Source: Trametes villosa
Taxonomy: Eukaryota; Basidiomycota; Agaricomycetes; Polyporales; Polyporaceae
Assembly (NCBI GenBank): GCA_002964805.2
Contig: PUDQ02000105.1
Coordinates: 124,001-188,000, forward strand
Length of the DNA: 64,000 bases
Direction: 5' to 3'
Position 1 is the first letter of the stretch; every line of letters starts with the position of its first letter. The position numbers and the translations under genes are program-made. Under the pieces are notes generated by a model. It ran no database searches, was not told where the DNA came from, and saw nothing but the letters and a program-made list of their open reading frames with translations. This document shows, one piece after another, positions 10,502-22,211 of the stretch.

Positions 10502-13500
10502 ATGGCTACCGTCTCTCCAGCGTCCAAGGAAAACATGCCAATTCACGGCGGGTCAGCATCTCTGTCCTCCAGACGCGTCTTGCGGTGGCTTATACCGGCT
10601 CTTCTCGTTTTAGCGATACGAGTTTCAAGCCCGACATGGACTCCCAGCCAGCCTTGAAAAAGCGCAAGATTAGTCCCTCCGGTGCCGCTACCACCCAGCC
10701 CCTGCAATCATCTTTCGCGGACGTACTGCAGAGGCTCAAGGAAGACGCGAACGAGACTCGAGGTCCGTCGCGTGACTTACGCGCTTCAATGACTTCCTCA
10801 TTGCCTTTGATACTACACAGATGCAGAAGGCGGCGCGGACGCGTGGGCCCGTCCCCCGCTTCCACCAATGGACCCAAAGCGGGACAGCATCAGTGCGCAC
10901 CCTTCACCGTTCTCCTAGGGCAAGACCTTACGAATTCCCCAGCCTTCCAGCAGATAGACATCGAGGATTCGGTCGAACAACAAACGGGAGGCACAACCCT
11001 CAGGATGTTTGGCGTCACGGAGGTTGGTCCGAGTTCTGCCTGTGTGTATACGCTGCTCAGCCACATCTGCAGGACGGCCACAGCGTTCTTGCCCATATCA
11101 CCGACTTCCTTCCCTACTTCTACATCGCAACTCCGCGTGGCTTTGGGAACGACGATGTTGGACCGTTCATGCGCTACCTCAACGTATGTTATGTTGCTCT
11201 TTCTAACCTGTTCCGCGTCTGACTCTTCGCAGAATGCTCTTAACGTCGTGCGCGACGTAGAACTCACCAAGAAGCGTAGCCTATGGGGTTACAAAGGTGA
11301 CGACTGGGTGAGCTTCATCAAGATTACCGTGGCAGACCAGAGGAGTCTGCCCAAAGTTCGAGATAAGTTCTTTCCGCTAGCCAATCGACTCCTCAATGTC
11401 CTTACCGGAACGGACCTTTACGGCACCTAGAGAGGGGCGAGTGTAGGTTCAACGAGTTCTTCAACGGGGAGGTCGCCACTTTCGAGAGTAATATCGCCTA
11501 CACTCTGCGTTTCATGATCGACACTCGAGTGCGTTCTCACGTAGGTGGCTCATAGGGACATAACTAACGCGACTTTCAGGTGGTCGGAATGAACTGGATA
11601 GAAGTACCGGCTGGTCAATATACGATACTGGAGGGCAAGGACAAGAAGTCTCGTTGTCAACTCGAGATCAACGTCGGGTAAGGGTCTTGTCTGAGCTGTT
11701 AGACATATTCTGACGTTCACCGCTATCAGATGGAACAAGTTCATCTCCCATGCACCAGACGGGAAGTGGTCGAAGACGGCTCCATTGCGTGTCCTCAGCT
11801 TCGATATTGAGTGTGCCGGCCGCAAGGGTATCTTCCCAGAGGCACAGGTCGATCCCGTTATCCAAATCGCGAACATGGTCACACGACAGGGTAAGCGGCA
11901 TGTCAAACCATGTTTGCCTCGGACTAACGCTGGTTAGGCGAGAGCAAACCGTTCATACGGAACGTTTTTACCCTCAATACCTGCGCACACATCGTCGGGT
12001 CGCAAGTGATCTCGTTCCAGAACGAGGCCGAGCTGCTCTTGAAGTGGCGCGAGTTCGTTGAGGAGGCCGACCCCGACGTTGTCATCGGCTACAATATCGC
12101 CGGCTTCGATTTGCCGTACTTGATCGACCGCGCCAAGGCTCTCAAGGCCAATAAGTTCCCCTACTTGGGCAGGATGATCAGTACGTTGCTGCACGGTGTC
12201 CCGTAAACGGCATTTTGACGGGGCTCTCTTAGATAAACAGACGGTGACAAAGGACACCCACTTCTCGTCGAAGGCGTTTGGACAGCGCGACTCCAAGGAG
12301 ACCGCGCTGGACGGCCGGCTGCAGATCGATATCCTGCAGTACATGCAACGCGAGTACAAGCTGCGCAGCTACACGCTCAACTCTGTCTGCGCGCAGTTCC
12401 TGGGCGAGCAGAAGGAGGATGTGCACCACTCGGTCATCACGGATCTCCAGAACGGTACTCCCGAGTCAAGGAGACGTCTGGCCGTGTACTGCTTGAAGGT
12501 ATGCGTGCAAGTCTCGGCACTTTGTGAGTGGGTACTGACGGTCTGCCGCAGGATGCGTATCTCCCACAACGCCTGATGGACAAGCTCATGTGTTTCATCA
12601 ACTACACCGAGATGGCGCGTGTAACAGGCGTCCCCTTCAACTATCTCCTCTCTCGTGGGCAATCTATCAAGGTCCTGTCACAGCTCTTCCGGAAGGCGAA
12701 CGACGACGGGTATATCGTGCCCGCGCTCCGGGGAGAAGGCGAGTTCCGTTCAATTCGCCCTCTTCCTTAACAACACTGACTCGGTTACAGGCTCTGACGA
12801 GCAGTACGAGGGTGCGACGGTCATCGAGCCCAAGAAGGGCTACTACGACGTGCCGATTGCAACGCTGGATTTCAGTTCGCTATACCCGTCCATCATGATG
12901 GCGCACAACCTGTGCTACACAACGTTGCTGGACAAGCCGACTGTGGACCGGTTGGGCCTGGTCAAAGACGTCGATTACATCCAGACCCCCAACAACGGTA
13001 CGCCCCGACCGAATGCTGGTGTTCCTTCTTTCTGACCGCCGTGTAGACCTCTTTGTCAAGGCAACGAAGCGGAAGGGTTTGCTCCCGACCATTCTCGAAG
13101 ACCTGATCAGCGCTCGTAAGCGTGCGAAGGCAGATCTCAAGAAGGAGACGGACCCGTTCAAGCGTGCCGTCTTGGATGGTCGTCAGCTTGCGTTGAAGGT
13201 ATGCACGGCGCCGACATGTAAGGGGAAGTGATACTAATCCGCAGTACAGATCAGTGCCAACTCGGTATACGGCTTCACGGGCGCGACGATCGGCAAGCTG
13301 CCCTGCCTGCCCATCTCCTCCAGCACGACCTCGTACGGCCGTCAGATGATCGAGAAGACGAAGCAGGAGGTCGAGGCGGAGTACTGCATCGCGAACGGGC
13401 ACAGCCACGACGCGACCGTCATCTACGGCGACACGGACTCGGTCATGGTGCGCTTCGGGCCGACGGACCTGCCGACGGTGATGCGCATGGGCAGCGAGGC

Positions 13501-14919
13501 GGCGGACTTCGTGACGGGCAAGTTCGTGAAGCCGATCAAGCTCGAGTTCGAGAAGGTGTACTTCCCGTACCTGCTGATCAGCAAGAAACGGTATGCGGGG
13601 TTGTACTGGACGCGCCCGGAGAAGTACGATAAGATGGACACGAAGGGTATCGAGGTGCGTCTTGTGTCGTGAGCCCGGCGGCTTGGGCCAAGGCTGATGG
13701 GATGGACGTAGACTGTTCGTCGAGACAACTGCCGACTTGTCTCCACGGTTATCGAGACATGTCTGCACAAGATGCTCATCGACCGAGACGTGAAGGGTGC
13801 CGAAGAGTCAGTTGCTTGCTCTACGTTAGTATGTTCGAACATTATGCTGACGCCACGCCCAGTTATGTGAAGCAGGTCATCTCGGACCTTCTGCAGAACA
13901 GGATTGACATGTCCCAGCTGGTGATCACGAAGGCGCTCGCAAAAGCTGGTGAGTGACGCCGTCTACGTACTCAGCATGCAACCGCTGATATCTCCACAGA
14001 CTACGCTGGGAAGCAGGCACACGTCGAGCTAGCTGAAAGGATGAGGAAACGCGATGCAGGTATGTTGACCTCGTTCGCGCGACGACGCTGGAGATGCTCA
14101 GGCACTTTCAGGATCCGCTCCCGCTCTCGGCGACCGTGTGGCATATGTCATCGTCAAGGGGGCTAAGGGTGCGTAATTCCTGAAGGGACTATGGCTGCTT
14201 AACTCATCATCCCTTGTAGGCGCTGCTGCGTATGAGAAGTCAGAAGACCCGATCTTCGTGCTCGAGAACAGCCTTCCGATTGACACCAAGTACTACCTGG
14301 AGAACCAGCTTTCGAATCCTCTCATGCGTATCTTCGAACCCATTCTGGGCGAGAAGGCTTCGTCGCTACGTAAGGACCTTACGACTTTGCTTCATGGTGC
14401 AAAACTGACTGGGTTTGACAGTATCTGGCGACCATACACGGACTATTCAAGTAGCCACGCCGTCCGTGGGCGGATTGATGAAGTTCGCCGTCAAGAAGGT
14501 TACTTGCCTAGGGTGCAAGACCCCGCTGCAACCAGGAAAGAACAGCGTCAAGAGTAAGCGGTCTAACTGCATTTGCGCCGTGAAATGCCGGCTAACGGGT
14601 GATCCTGAAGACGGTGCTGTGTGCAACAACTGCCGGCCAAGAGTTGGAGAATTCTACCAGAAGCAGATCTCCACTACGTCAGAGCTACAAGTGCGGTTCT
14701 CGCGGCTGTGGACGCAATGTCAGCGGTGTCAGGGTTCGCTGCACCAGGTGCGTTACCAGCACTCGTGATTCTAGACGTTGAGGATACTGAGCCATGGTTC
14801 GGTAGGATGTCCTATGTTCTAGTCGAGACTGTCCAATCTTCTACATGCGCAAGAAGGCGCAAAAGGACGTGGAGGACGCGACTGCGGTGCTAGATCGCTT
14901 CGAGGGCGAGGTTTGGTAG
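10502..14919 (+). CDS. POL3: DNA polymerase delta catalytic subunit
   Basis: Twenty-three exons, most separated by about 50-nt introns, close in frame to 1,079 aa, the usual family length. The enzyme is the replicative B-family polymerase with 3'-5' proofreading. Visible motifs: an N-terminal basic stretch (KKRKIS), exonuclease motif [15 protein letters not shown], polymerase motif [25 protein letters not shown], and the active-site YGDTDSVMV. At the C-terminus are CysA (CLGC...CNNC) and CysB (CQRC...CTSRDC, the iron-sulfur ligand set of B-family polymerases), ending FEGEVW. Two introns are non-canonical: 12739-12790 has GC-AG ends, and 11363-11430 needs an AT donor (ATAAGT) to keep the conserved ERGEC segment. 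A GT-AG alternative (11367-11446) also stays in frame but is four residues shorter. No catalytic residue is lost. Confidence 0.96.
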
Positions 14920-15384
14920 GCGCGCAGTTGTCACGTTAGGTGGGGGTTGTGGTCGTTGCGCCTAGAGCTGTGAGTTTGTCGACTCGGATGGACGCTTGCA
15001 TATGCCTCTCGTGTACTCATACCAGTAAACTGTTAATCCCGGCTATAATCTACTATCCCGTCATGCTGCATGCAAAGCAATCGCACCGCTATGCGCGAGC
15101 CGCTGGTGCGGTTGCGTGGGAGATCCGCCACCGCTACCGAACTGAGGTGACATACACATCAGGGAAAGCGTCGATTCAGTGCATCAACTTGACAGGTGGC
15201 TTCTCAACAAGCCACATTGTACGTTGGGCCTCTTCTCGCCATCGTCAGTACCACCAGGGCACCTTCGCCGCTGGGACGTGATTTTGGTGCGTTGTACTGC
15301 AAGCATACGTACCTGAGTCATACTGACCAAAACTATACATCCGCATTGTGCAGCGACTTTCCCCGCCACGTACGAGCCAATGCA
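14920..15384. other. intergenic region between POL3 and the HET gene
   Basis: 465 bases with no gene seen. The frame of the downstream gene stays open back to about 15196, so an earlier start for it cannot be excluded. Confidence 0.4.
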
Positions 15385-17589
15385 ATGTACCTCCTCGACA
15401 CCACTACCGGCGAGCTTGAGCTGGTGGACGATCCTCACAAGGAACGCTACGCCATCCTCTCGCACGTATGGCAGCACGAGGGCGAACAGACCTTTCAGGA
15501 CATTCAGAACCTGAACCACAGCCTCTCCCGTCACCTCTCCGCAATGTTCAGGGTCCGTCGCTCCGACCCCATCTCTATCCTGCCGCGGGCGTCCGCCAAA
15601 ATCCGGGAGTGCTGCGAGTACGCACGGCGGCGCGGGTTCAAGAAGATTTGGGTCGACACGTGCTGCATCGACAAGACGAGCAGCTCCGAGCTCTCCGAGG
15701 CGATCAACTCCATGTACGAGTGGTACGGCGCCGCGGCGGTCTGCTTCGCGTACCTGTTCGACGTGAGCGACGCGGAGAACCCGAAAAAGACGAACGCGTC
15801 CTTCCGCCGGAGCAGGTGGTTCAAGCGCGGGTGGACGCTGCAAGAGCTCATTGCCCCGCGGTCTCTGGAGTTCATCTCGAAGGAATGGCGCTTCATTGGG
15901 ACGAAGGCAAGCCTGGCGGAGGTCGTCGAGCAAATCACCGGTATCCAGCGGGAGATCCTGACCCATGAACGCTCCCTGGACTCCGTGAGCGTGGCCCGGC
16001 GGATGTCTTGGGCGTCGAAGCGGGAAACGAAGAGGCCCGAAGACGAGGCGTACTCACTCATGGGGATCTTCGGGGTCAAGATGCCCACAATCTACGGCGA
16101 GGGTCGTTCTGCGTTTCTACGGCTGCAAGAGGAGATCCTAAAGCAAATCCGCGACCAGTCAATCTTCGCTTGGGGGTCGATCTTCGGCGTATCATCTTAT
16201 GGGAGCTCGCTGCGGTGGCGGTACGAGTACAAGGATGGCTTCGACCCGTCCGTCCTCTTCGCCCGATCGCCTGCCGAGTTCTACTACTCCGGCCACATCG
16301 AGCCCATCCCCTTCGACCAGCTAGAGCGCCGTCTAGGGATTCTCGGAGAGGTGCCGGACTACACCATCACGAGCTATGGCGTTCGCACGTCCTTCCCCTC
16401 CGTCGTCATCAATACTTCCTCAACTTCCGCCTTGCGACTGGCCGTTCTAGGATGTCTTGTAGAAGGACCAGACGCCGCTTCTCAGGGAAAGCTGATCGCG
16501 CTCCTCCTGACCCAGCAGCCCAACACCTCCGAGCAATCCGGACGGTACGTCGTCGGTGCCCGGGGCTCCCAAATACCTCCTTGGTTGTTTGAAGACCTGG
16601 AGGCTGCGAGCAAACTTCATAGCAGCCCAACGGTAGTCACCGGAAGGAGGACCTCTTCCTCACGATCCTCTGGCGGCCATACCAGCAGCTCTTCCCGACC
16701 CACTCTTACGGACGACATGCTATACCGCGCAGTAGCCCTTCCCCGGAGTCAATACGAACAACCAGTCATGTTCTACCGTCCCTCCGCCACTTACGAATTC
16801 GGAGCCCTCATGCAGGCAGAATGGGCCCGGCTCTGCATCGCGCACCGGTCCCGCTTCGACGCCGCTTCCAAGTCAGACGCATGGGATATCTATCCAGAGG
16901 CCGGCCTCGTGCGCAGCAGCAGCGACTTCTCGCTCGTGCCGATGAGCTACGAATGTCCGTGCGAGGTCATCGTGCCCGGCTGGACCATCACCCGCCTCGA
17001 GGAGAAGGGCTACTCGCTGTGGCTCTCACCCAGCGTGCGGTGCCCCGCGCTGACGCTCCAGGTCGGCTTTCCCTCCTCACCAGCCATCCACACCCTCGCG
17101 CTCTGCAGTGCCTCAGAGGTGATCCTCATCCACGTAGGGCCGTGTCCTTCGTTCGAGCTACCAATACCGGTGGCAAGAGCAAATAGAGCTCGGCCGGAGC
17201 TCACGTCCTCCTGGCATTCGGGCACGCGCACTCCGCGCGGGACGTACCCCGCGCTCTGCGTGATGGTCGTTTTCTTACCGGGGCCGAAGGTGGTGATCCC
17301 CCAGGCGGAAGAGGAGCACGGCGACCCGCACCTGGAGACATGCTGGATGGACCACGTCGATAGCTGGGAGGGCGGGGCGAAGTCCTTCAAGCGCGGGTCG
17401 ACAACTGTCCAGATCGAGTTCAAGTCTTGTCCCGGGGCCTGGACACACCAGAACCAACAGCACGCCCAGAAACACATCCAGAGAGCTCATGACCGCGGCC
17501 GTCCGATGTTCCTGATGAAGATCCAGGTGAACCCGAACCCGAAGCGTGCGGGGACTATGTCGGCGACTACAGGAACGTCGCTGCGATGA
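15385..17589 (+). CDS. HET-domain protein
   Basis: A single open frame of 734 aa starts at MYLLDTTTGELELV, the usual opening of basidiomycete HET proteins; the frame continues upstream but without family features. The HET domain spans about residues 25-190: YAILSHVWQHEGEQTFQD, then KIRECCEYARRRGFKKIWVD, TCCIDK, INSMYEWYGAAAVCFAYL, SRWFKRGWTLQELIAP, and later ARRMSWASKRETKRPEDEAY and YSLMGIFGVKMPTIYGEG. This order is diagnostic of the family, which in ascomycetes triggers cell death after fusion of incompatible hyphae; in basidiomycetes most members have no known role. The C-terminal 450 residues show no recognised partner domain such as NACHT, TPR or WD40. The lack of introns contrasts with the neighbours and is common for this expanding family. 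Confidence 0.85.
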   Translation: MYLLDTTTGELELVDDPHKERYAILSHVWQHEGEQTFQDIQNLNHSLSRHLSAMFRVRRSDPISILPRASAKIRECCEYARRRGFKKIWVDTCCIDKTSSSELSEAINSMYEWYGAAAVCFAYLFDVSDAENPKKTNASFRRSRWFKRGWTLQELIAPRSLEFISKEWRFIGTKASLAEVVEQITGIQREILTHERSLDSVSVARRMSWASKRETKRPEDEAYSLMGIFGVKMPTIYGEGRSAFLRLQEEILKQIRDQSIFAWGSIFGVSSYGSSLRWRYEYKDGFDPSVLFARSPAEFYYSGHIEPIPFDQLERRLGILGEVPDYTITSYGVRTSFPSVVINTSSTSALRLAVLGCLVEGPDAASQGKLIALLLTQQPNTSEQSGRYVVGARGSQIPPWLFEDLEAASKLHSSPTVVTGRRTSSSRSSGGHTSSSSRPTLTDDMLYRAVALPRSQYEQPVMFYRPSATYEFGALMQAEWARLCIAHRSRFDAASKSDAWDIYPEAGLVRSSSDFSLVPMSYECPCEVIVPGWTITRLEEKGYSLWLSPSVRCPALTLQVGFPSSPAIHTLALCSASEVILIHVGPCPSFELPIPVARANRARPELTSSWHSGTRTPRGTYPALCVMVVFLPGPKVVIPQAEEEHGDPHLETCWMDHVDSWEGGAKSFKRGSTTVQIEFKSCPGAWTHQNQQHAQKHIQRAHDRGRPMFLMKIQVNPNPKRAGTMSATTGTSLR

Positions 17590-17928
17590 CTAATTGGGGA
17601 TCTTGGCCTTTCATAAGTTCCATTACTTACTGTATACGACATGCACGACGCCACACCTGTTGTGTAGTTGGCCGCACTGGCCGCTACCATCGGCATTACG
17701 ACTTACAGACTGCAAACGGTACTTTACTTCGGTCCTCCAGACTTTGACTTTCGTCCGTTCTCTAGAGTATACCATAGGAACGGATCAGAGCGAAATTAAC
17801 TGCTTAGGATAGTATTGAGCTGCGTAAGATCCCGTAGTCACAAGCCCTTTTTGTCAGACGCACCTCTCGCGAGTACATACGCAGAAGAGAACAGGGTCGG
17901 GCATCGGACGAATGGCGTACATGTACTC
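17590..17928. other. convergent 3' intergenic region
   Basis: 339 bases between the stop codons of the HET gene and the ETP1-like gene. It presumably carries both 3' untranslated regions. Nothing else is visible. Confidence 0.4.
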
Positions 17929-20387
17929 TCAATGCTTGTTGCGCTTCTTGCCGCCGCTACGTCTCGTATCGGGCTGCTCACTAACCTCCAACGACCCGCC
18001 CGCCGCCTCCCCCGCGACGCCCTCCCCGCTCTCAATCTTGTTCTTCGCCTCCAAAAAGAACATCACGTCCCGCACCTGCTCCTGGAGCTCCTGCACCTCC
18101 TTCCGCAGCGCGTCCGTCTCGCGCGCCGCCGTCTCTGCGCTCTCCTTCGCCTTCCCCAGGTTCTTCATCAGGCCCTCGCTCACCGCGCGCTCCTCGCGCA
18201 GCTCCTTCGCCAGCGAGCGCGCCAGCTCCGTCGCCTTCTCCGCGCGTTTTTCGGCCTTCACCTTCTCCCGTTCGAGCTCCGCGACACGCGCCGTCTCGTC
18301 CTCGGCACGCCGCTCGGCCTCCTGCCGTGCCCGCTGCTTGTGCAGCTCGACCTCCGCCCCGAGCTGCTCCACGAGCGAGCGCATGCTCTCCAGCTGGCTG
18401 CGCAGCTCCGTCGTCTGCTCCTCGTAGAACGTCCGCTGCGAGTCGAGCTGCGACGTGAGCAGATACGAGTACTCGATCCCAATCGCCTCGATCTTCTCCG
18501 CCGTCAGCGCGTCCGCAGCGGTCGGCCCGCCCCCCGCCCCGCCCTCCCCGCGCCCGCCCCCAACAGCAGCGGCCGCGGAGGGCAACTCAACAAGCTTCCC
18601 GTCCGCCTTGTTCTGGATGAGCCGGTGCACGTAGCCGTCCCCGGCGTAGTCCCACACCCGCTGCGTCTCGAGCTCGAGCGCATACAAGTGCGTCGTCGCC
18701 GCGTAGTGCGCGTGCGCGTGCGCGCGCCCGTAGCGGCCGCAGCCGATGTTCCCGCAGATGAGGCAGATCCAGAGGTTCGTCGTGCTCGCGCAGTCCGCGC
18801 AATGCGAGCGCGCGTCGGCAGGCGCACCAGGGGCGAAGGGGATGGCGCGCGGCGCGCGCGAGGTGTTCGGCGACGTCGGGTGCGACGAGAGGAGCGTCTG
18901 CGAATACCGGCAGACGGGGCATCTGCGGGAGCGCCGGGTGAATGGGGCTTAGCGGGGAACGGGCGGCGGGTCGCGGGGGACGCTGCGGCTTACCTGCTGT
19001 CGCCCCATTTGCTGAGACACGCGCAGTGGAAGGTGTGCGAGCAGGGCACGGTGACGAGCCCCGTTACCGCGGCGTCCATGCGCTCCAGGCAGACGGGGCA
19101 TGTGGGCAGCTCGTATGCGCCGGACACGCGTGCGGAGCCGATGCGCGAGATGCTCTCGGAGATCGGGTCGTCGCTGTCAATCGCTATGGAGAGCACTCGG
19201 ACGACATGGCATGTCTCCGGCTGCGGAGGCGAAGACGGTTAGCCCATCTGCTGTCCGGGACAGTCGGAAGAAACGCGACGTGCCTCCATGCTGTTGAACT
19301 GCTTGCCGTTGTACGCCTCCACGAATTCCGCCGCGTTCGCGGGGTCTCGGAATTTCATAACGACAATTGAGCGGTTCGGGGCAGAGTCCCTGTTGACAGA
19401 CGCGACATGCGAACATATGAGCAAACGTCTCCTGCGGCGGTGAAACGAGGAACCCCCGCCTAATCATTCTGAGGTGAGAGATGCCGTCCGCGGCTGGCGC
19501 CACGAAGGCGAGGAAATCGGAGGGTGTCATCCAGGCAGGTACTGCCAGGACGGCAAGCGTGATATCATCCGCCTCAATGTTCTCCTGGGACGTGCCGCCG
19601 GCTTCGCCCTGTGCGGAGCCTGCGGGCGCAGGGGCTTCCCGTGAAGCAGCATGTCCATCTGCCAAAGAGGCGTGTGGATAGTCGCGGTAGATGTGTACGA
19701 CACCCTCGGGCAGATTAGTTGAGCCGGACTTGCTATGGGCGACGAAGGTCGCAGTGGCGGGCTCGCCTGCGGTCATGGTTAGTCTACATGCTTGCTTTTC
19801 GCGAGTCGGGCTGGAGAAATTCACGGGCGGCGCAACGTAAGCCGTTGGCGTACTTCAGACAGCCTGGGACTCCGCCACTTCTGTCCCAGGTTTGTCAGGG
19901 TCGAATCCGCGGGTAGGCGTAGCTCAGATGTACACGCCGATTTCTCATGTCATTCCCTACCAAGCCCGCGTCCGACTGGAGGAAAGAAATAATTACCTCT
20001 ACGCTGGCCAGTTGTCTCGCGCTCCTTGCCCGCGCCGACCTTCTTGAAGCCGCCGGCCTCGTCCATGTGTGAGAAGTCCACCCACTCGACTCGGATCGGG
20101 CCCAAGCGGTAGTCCGCGCGTTCCTGGTTGTGGTTGCGGCTTTGTGCCTGCTTCTGCGCACCGACGTTCGAGATAGAGAACGTGTTCCGGCGCGCACTGG
20201 CCTTTGGGTTATGTGAAGGAAGCTGCTGGAAGAGGTAGCGGGGCGTGAATGTGGCACCGCTGCCGCTGTGGCTGTTGAACGCAGACGCGATGCTCGAGGT
20301 CTGCTTGTGCGAAACGGAAGTGGAAGTCAAGCTAGTAGCAGGCGCAGACTGAGGGGAGAGCGAGATGCGGATGTGGTAGCCTCTCAT
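17929..20387 (-). CDS. ETP1: BRAP2/Etp1-like RING ubiquitin ligase
   Basis: Five exons (20387-19997, 19766-19454, 19389-19284, 19220-18994, 18922-17929) give 676 aa. In order: the BRAP2 RRM-like N-terminal domain (ITLAVLAVPAWMTPSDFLAF, then RDSAPNRSIVVMKFRDPANA and EFVEAYNGKQFNSME), a C3H2C3-type RING near residues 312-355 (CPVC, CSHTFHCACLSKW, CPVC), a UBP-type zinc finger (CADC...LWICLICGNIGCGRY...HAHAHYAATTHLYALE), a long coiled coil (about 470-640) and a basic tail GGKKRNKH. This architecture is specific to BRAP2/IMP and yeast Etp1, ubiquitin ligases that bind ubiquitin and modulate signalling. The 19221-19283 intron uses a GC donor. The first intron is 230 nt, unusually long here. The start is about 107 bases from the divergent Nudix gene. 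Confidence 0.92.
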
Positions 20388-20494
20388 CGCGCGGGCATCC
20401 TTCCCGGCGCTGTGGCAGATGGCGGTCGGAGTGCAAGACGCGAGTGCGGGGAGAGAGGGCTCGGGTGCGGGGCGGAGCGCCGGCACGGTGCCCC

Positions 20495-21553
20495 ATGTTT
20501 CGTACGCTGATGTCCTCCGCCTCCGCTGCTGCTGCTTTCAATGCTACTCCCGCACTCTCTGCTCTGACGTCGGCAAAGCCTATCATCTCGCTCACGCAGC
20601 CCCTCACGCGGCGGTCGTGCAATGTCATCCGGGATGCGCTAGAGTCTGCATACGCGCAGACGCGATCGGAGGACTCGGACGCGCCTGATCCGGCGGAGGC
20701 ACACGCCGCGGTGCTCGTCCCGCTCTGCAACGTCGACGGCAAGCCCGGCGTGCTGCTCGAGGTGCGCGGGAAGCTCAGGACGCACTCGGGCGAAGTCAGG
20801 TGCGTCGCCGCGCTGCACGAATGTTGTGGGGTTGCGATAGACTCGGGTCTCGGCCATTATTAGCTTCCCTGGGGGCAAGGTCGACGAGGTGCGTATGCGG
20901 GCCGCGGGGCGCATTTCAAACGGGCTGACAGACGGTGCGACATTGGCACGCGCGCAGACAGATGCGAGTACGCTAGCTGCCGCTCTCCGGGAGACGGAGG
21001 AGGAAGTCGGCATCCGTCCTGAGCAGGTAGAGATCCTGGGCCGCTTCGGGCCTCCGGAAACGTCGCTCAAGGGCCTCCGGGTCTGGCCCTATGTCGTACG
21101 TGTCCGCCCACACATCCCCCCTCCACTCGCTCGGGCCAGCAGCTCACGTCACTCTCCCACTGCCAGGCCTTCGTCCATCCCGCCGGCACAGAGGCGTCTG
21201 CGACCCTGGACGACGACGCCCCGCTCCCCTCGCTCCCCCTCACATCCCTAACGCTCTCGCCGCGCGAAGTCGCACACGCGTTCCACCTCCCCCTCTCAGC
21301 CGCACTGTCCCCCACGCGCCTGCACTCCTACCTCTTCCGCGGCGCACGGCCGTACTACGCCATCAGCGTCGCGGACCTCGTGCGCGGGCCCCACGCCGTG
21401 CACTCCGACGCAAATGACCCCGCGGTCCAGTGGATAGACGACCCGGAGCAGCGCGACGAGATCGGCGGCGGGCGGGAGGGGCGGCTCGAGGTCTGGGGTC
21501 TGACGGGGTGGTACCTCTCCTCGCTCCTGCGCATCCTACGCGTGTACGAATGA
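20495..21553 (+). CDS. PCD1: Nudix hydrolase, Pcd1-like CoA diphosphatase
   Basis: Four exons (20495-20799, 20864-20888, 20958-21095, 21167-21553) join to 284 aa. The Nudix box is split over the 25-nt second exon: SFPGGKVDE, then TDASTLAAALRETEEEVGI, matching the G-x5-E...REUxEExGU signature. The downstream ILGRFGPPETSLKGL is typical of the CoA diphosphatase subgroup, which cleaves CoA or its derivatives to 3',5'-ADP and a phosphopantetheine, often in peroxisomes. No clear PTS1 is seen at the C-terminus (RVYE). An alternative start at 20510 would remove five residues. It shares a promoter of about 107 bases with the ETP1-like gene on the other strand, so the two are probably co-expressed. Confidence 0.88.
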
Positions 21554-22211
21554 TCACGGATTGCCTAAGCTCGGATTTACCGCAGTGCGACCCGGTGGAT
21601 GCCCGCCGTCCGACAGCGTTCATGTTGGCGCCGGGGCGGAAGGACGGAGTTCGTGCGGGGAAACGCTGTCTAGAACTCGCCCCACGCTCCGCGACGACAT
21701 ATCCGACAGAGCGAGCGGGCGCTGGGATGACGCTTCGGATTTTGCTTGATGCGGCCTGGCTATCTCCTCCCGCTGCCAGCTCTGGACGGCCAGGCCGACA
21801 GGCCGGAGCCGCCTTGGTCAGATATCCGGATACTCATACATCTGAGCGCGCGCTCGGGAGGACGCCCGCGTCATGGCGTTCTCCCGTTTGAATGTCTTCT
21901 TGTCTAGATGAAGACGTGCGACATGTCGGGCGACACCTGCTCCCGACCGCGCCCTCCGAAACGCGAGTTTGTCCGACAGCGGCGAGCGCAGCAGCCCCCC
22001 GTCCGCTTCGAAAACCCGATGTTCATGTCGCAATTACGTGCGCGGCGGGCTGCGCTCGTGTTGCAAATGCACTCGGGAGGAACATGTGGAGCTGAAACCG
22101 CGCCCAGAAATGCCGTCGCGGCTGACATAGGAAGAAGAGTACGCTACTTGCGGCCGCAGGCGCAGTCGACAGGGCGCAAAGCCCGCACTAGCGGGAGAAG
22201 CGTGGAAGATG
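21554..22211. other. convergent intergenic region
   Basis: 658 bases between the Nudix and VMA12 stop codons. Small ORFs occur on both strands but none has coding character. No RNA gene or repeat is recognised. Confidence 0.4.

Noticed and set aside
17815..19242. Long plus-strand ORF (475 codons) opposite the ETP1-like gene
   Set aside because: Arg/Leu-rich translation typical of the antisense of GC-rich coding sequence; the minus strand holds a clear RING and UBP finger protein.
19880..19960. tRNA-like words (GGGTCGAATCC followed by TAGCTCAG) on the plus strand
   Set aside because: The T-loop-like word precedes the D-arm-like word and neither arm can pair properly, so neither a normal nor a permuted tRNA forms; it lies inside an intron.
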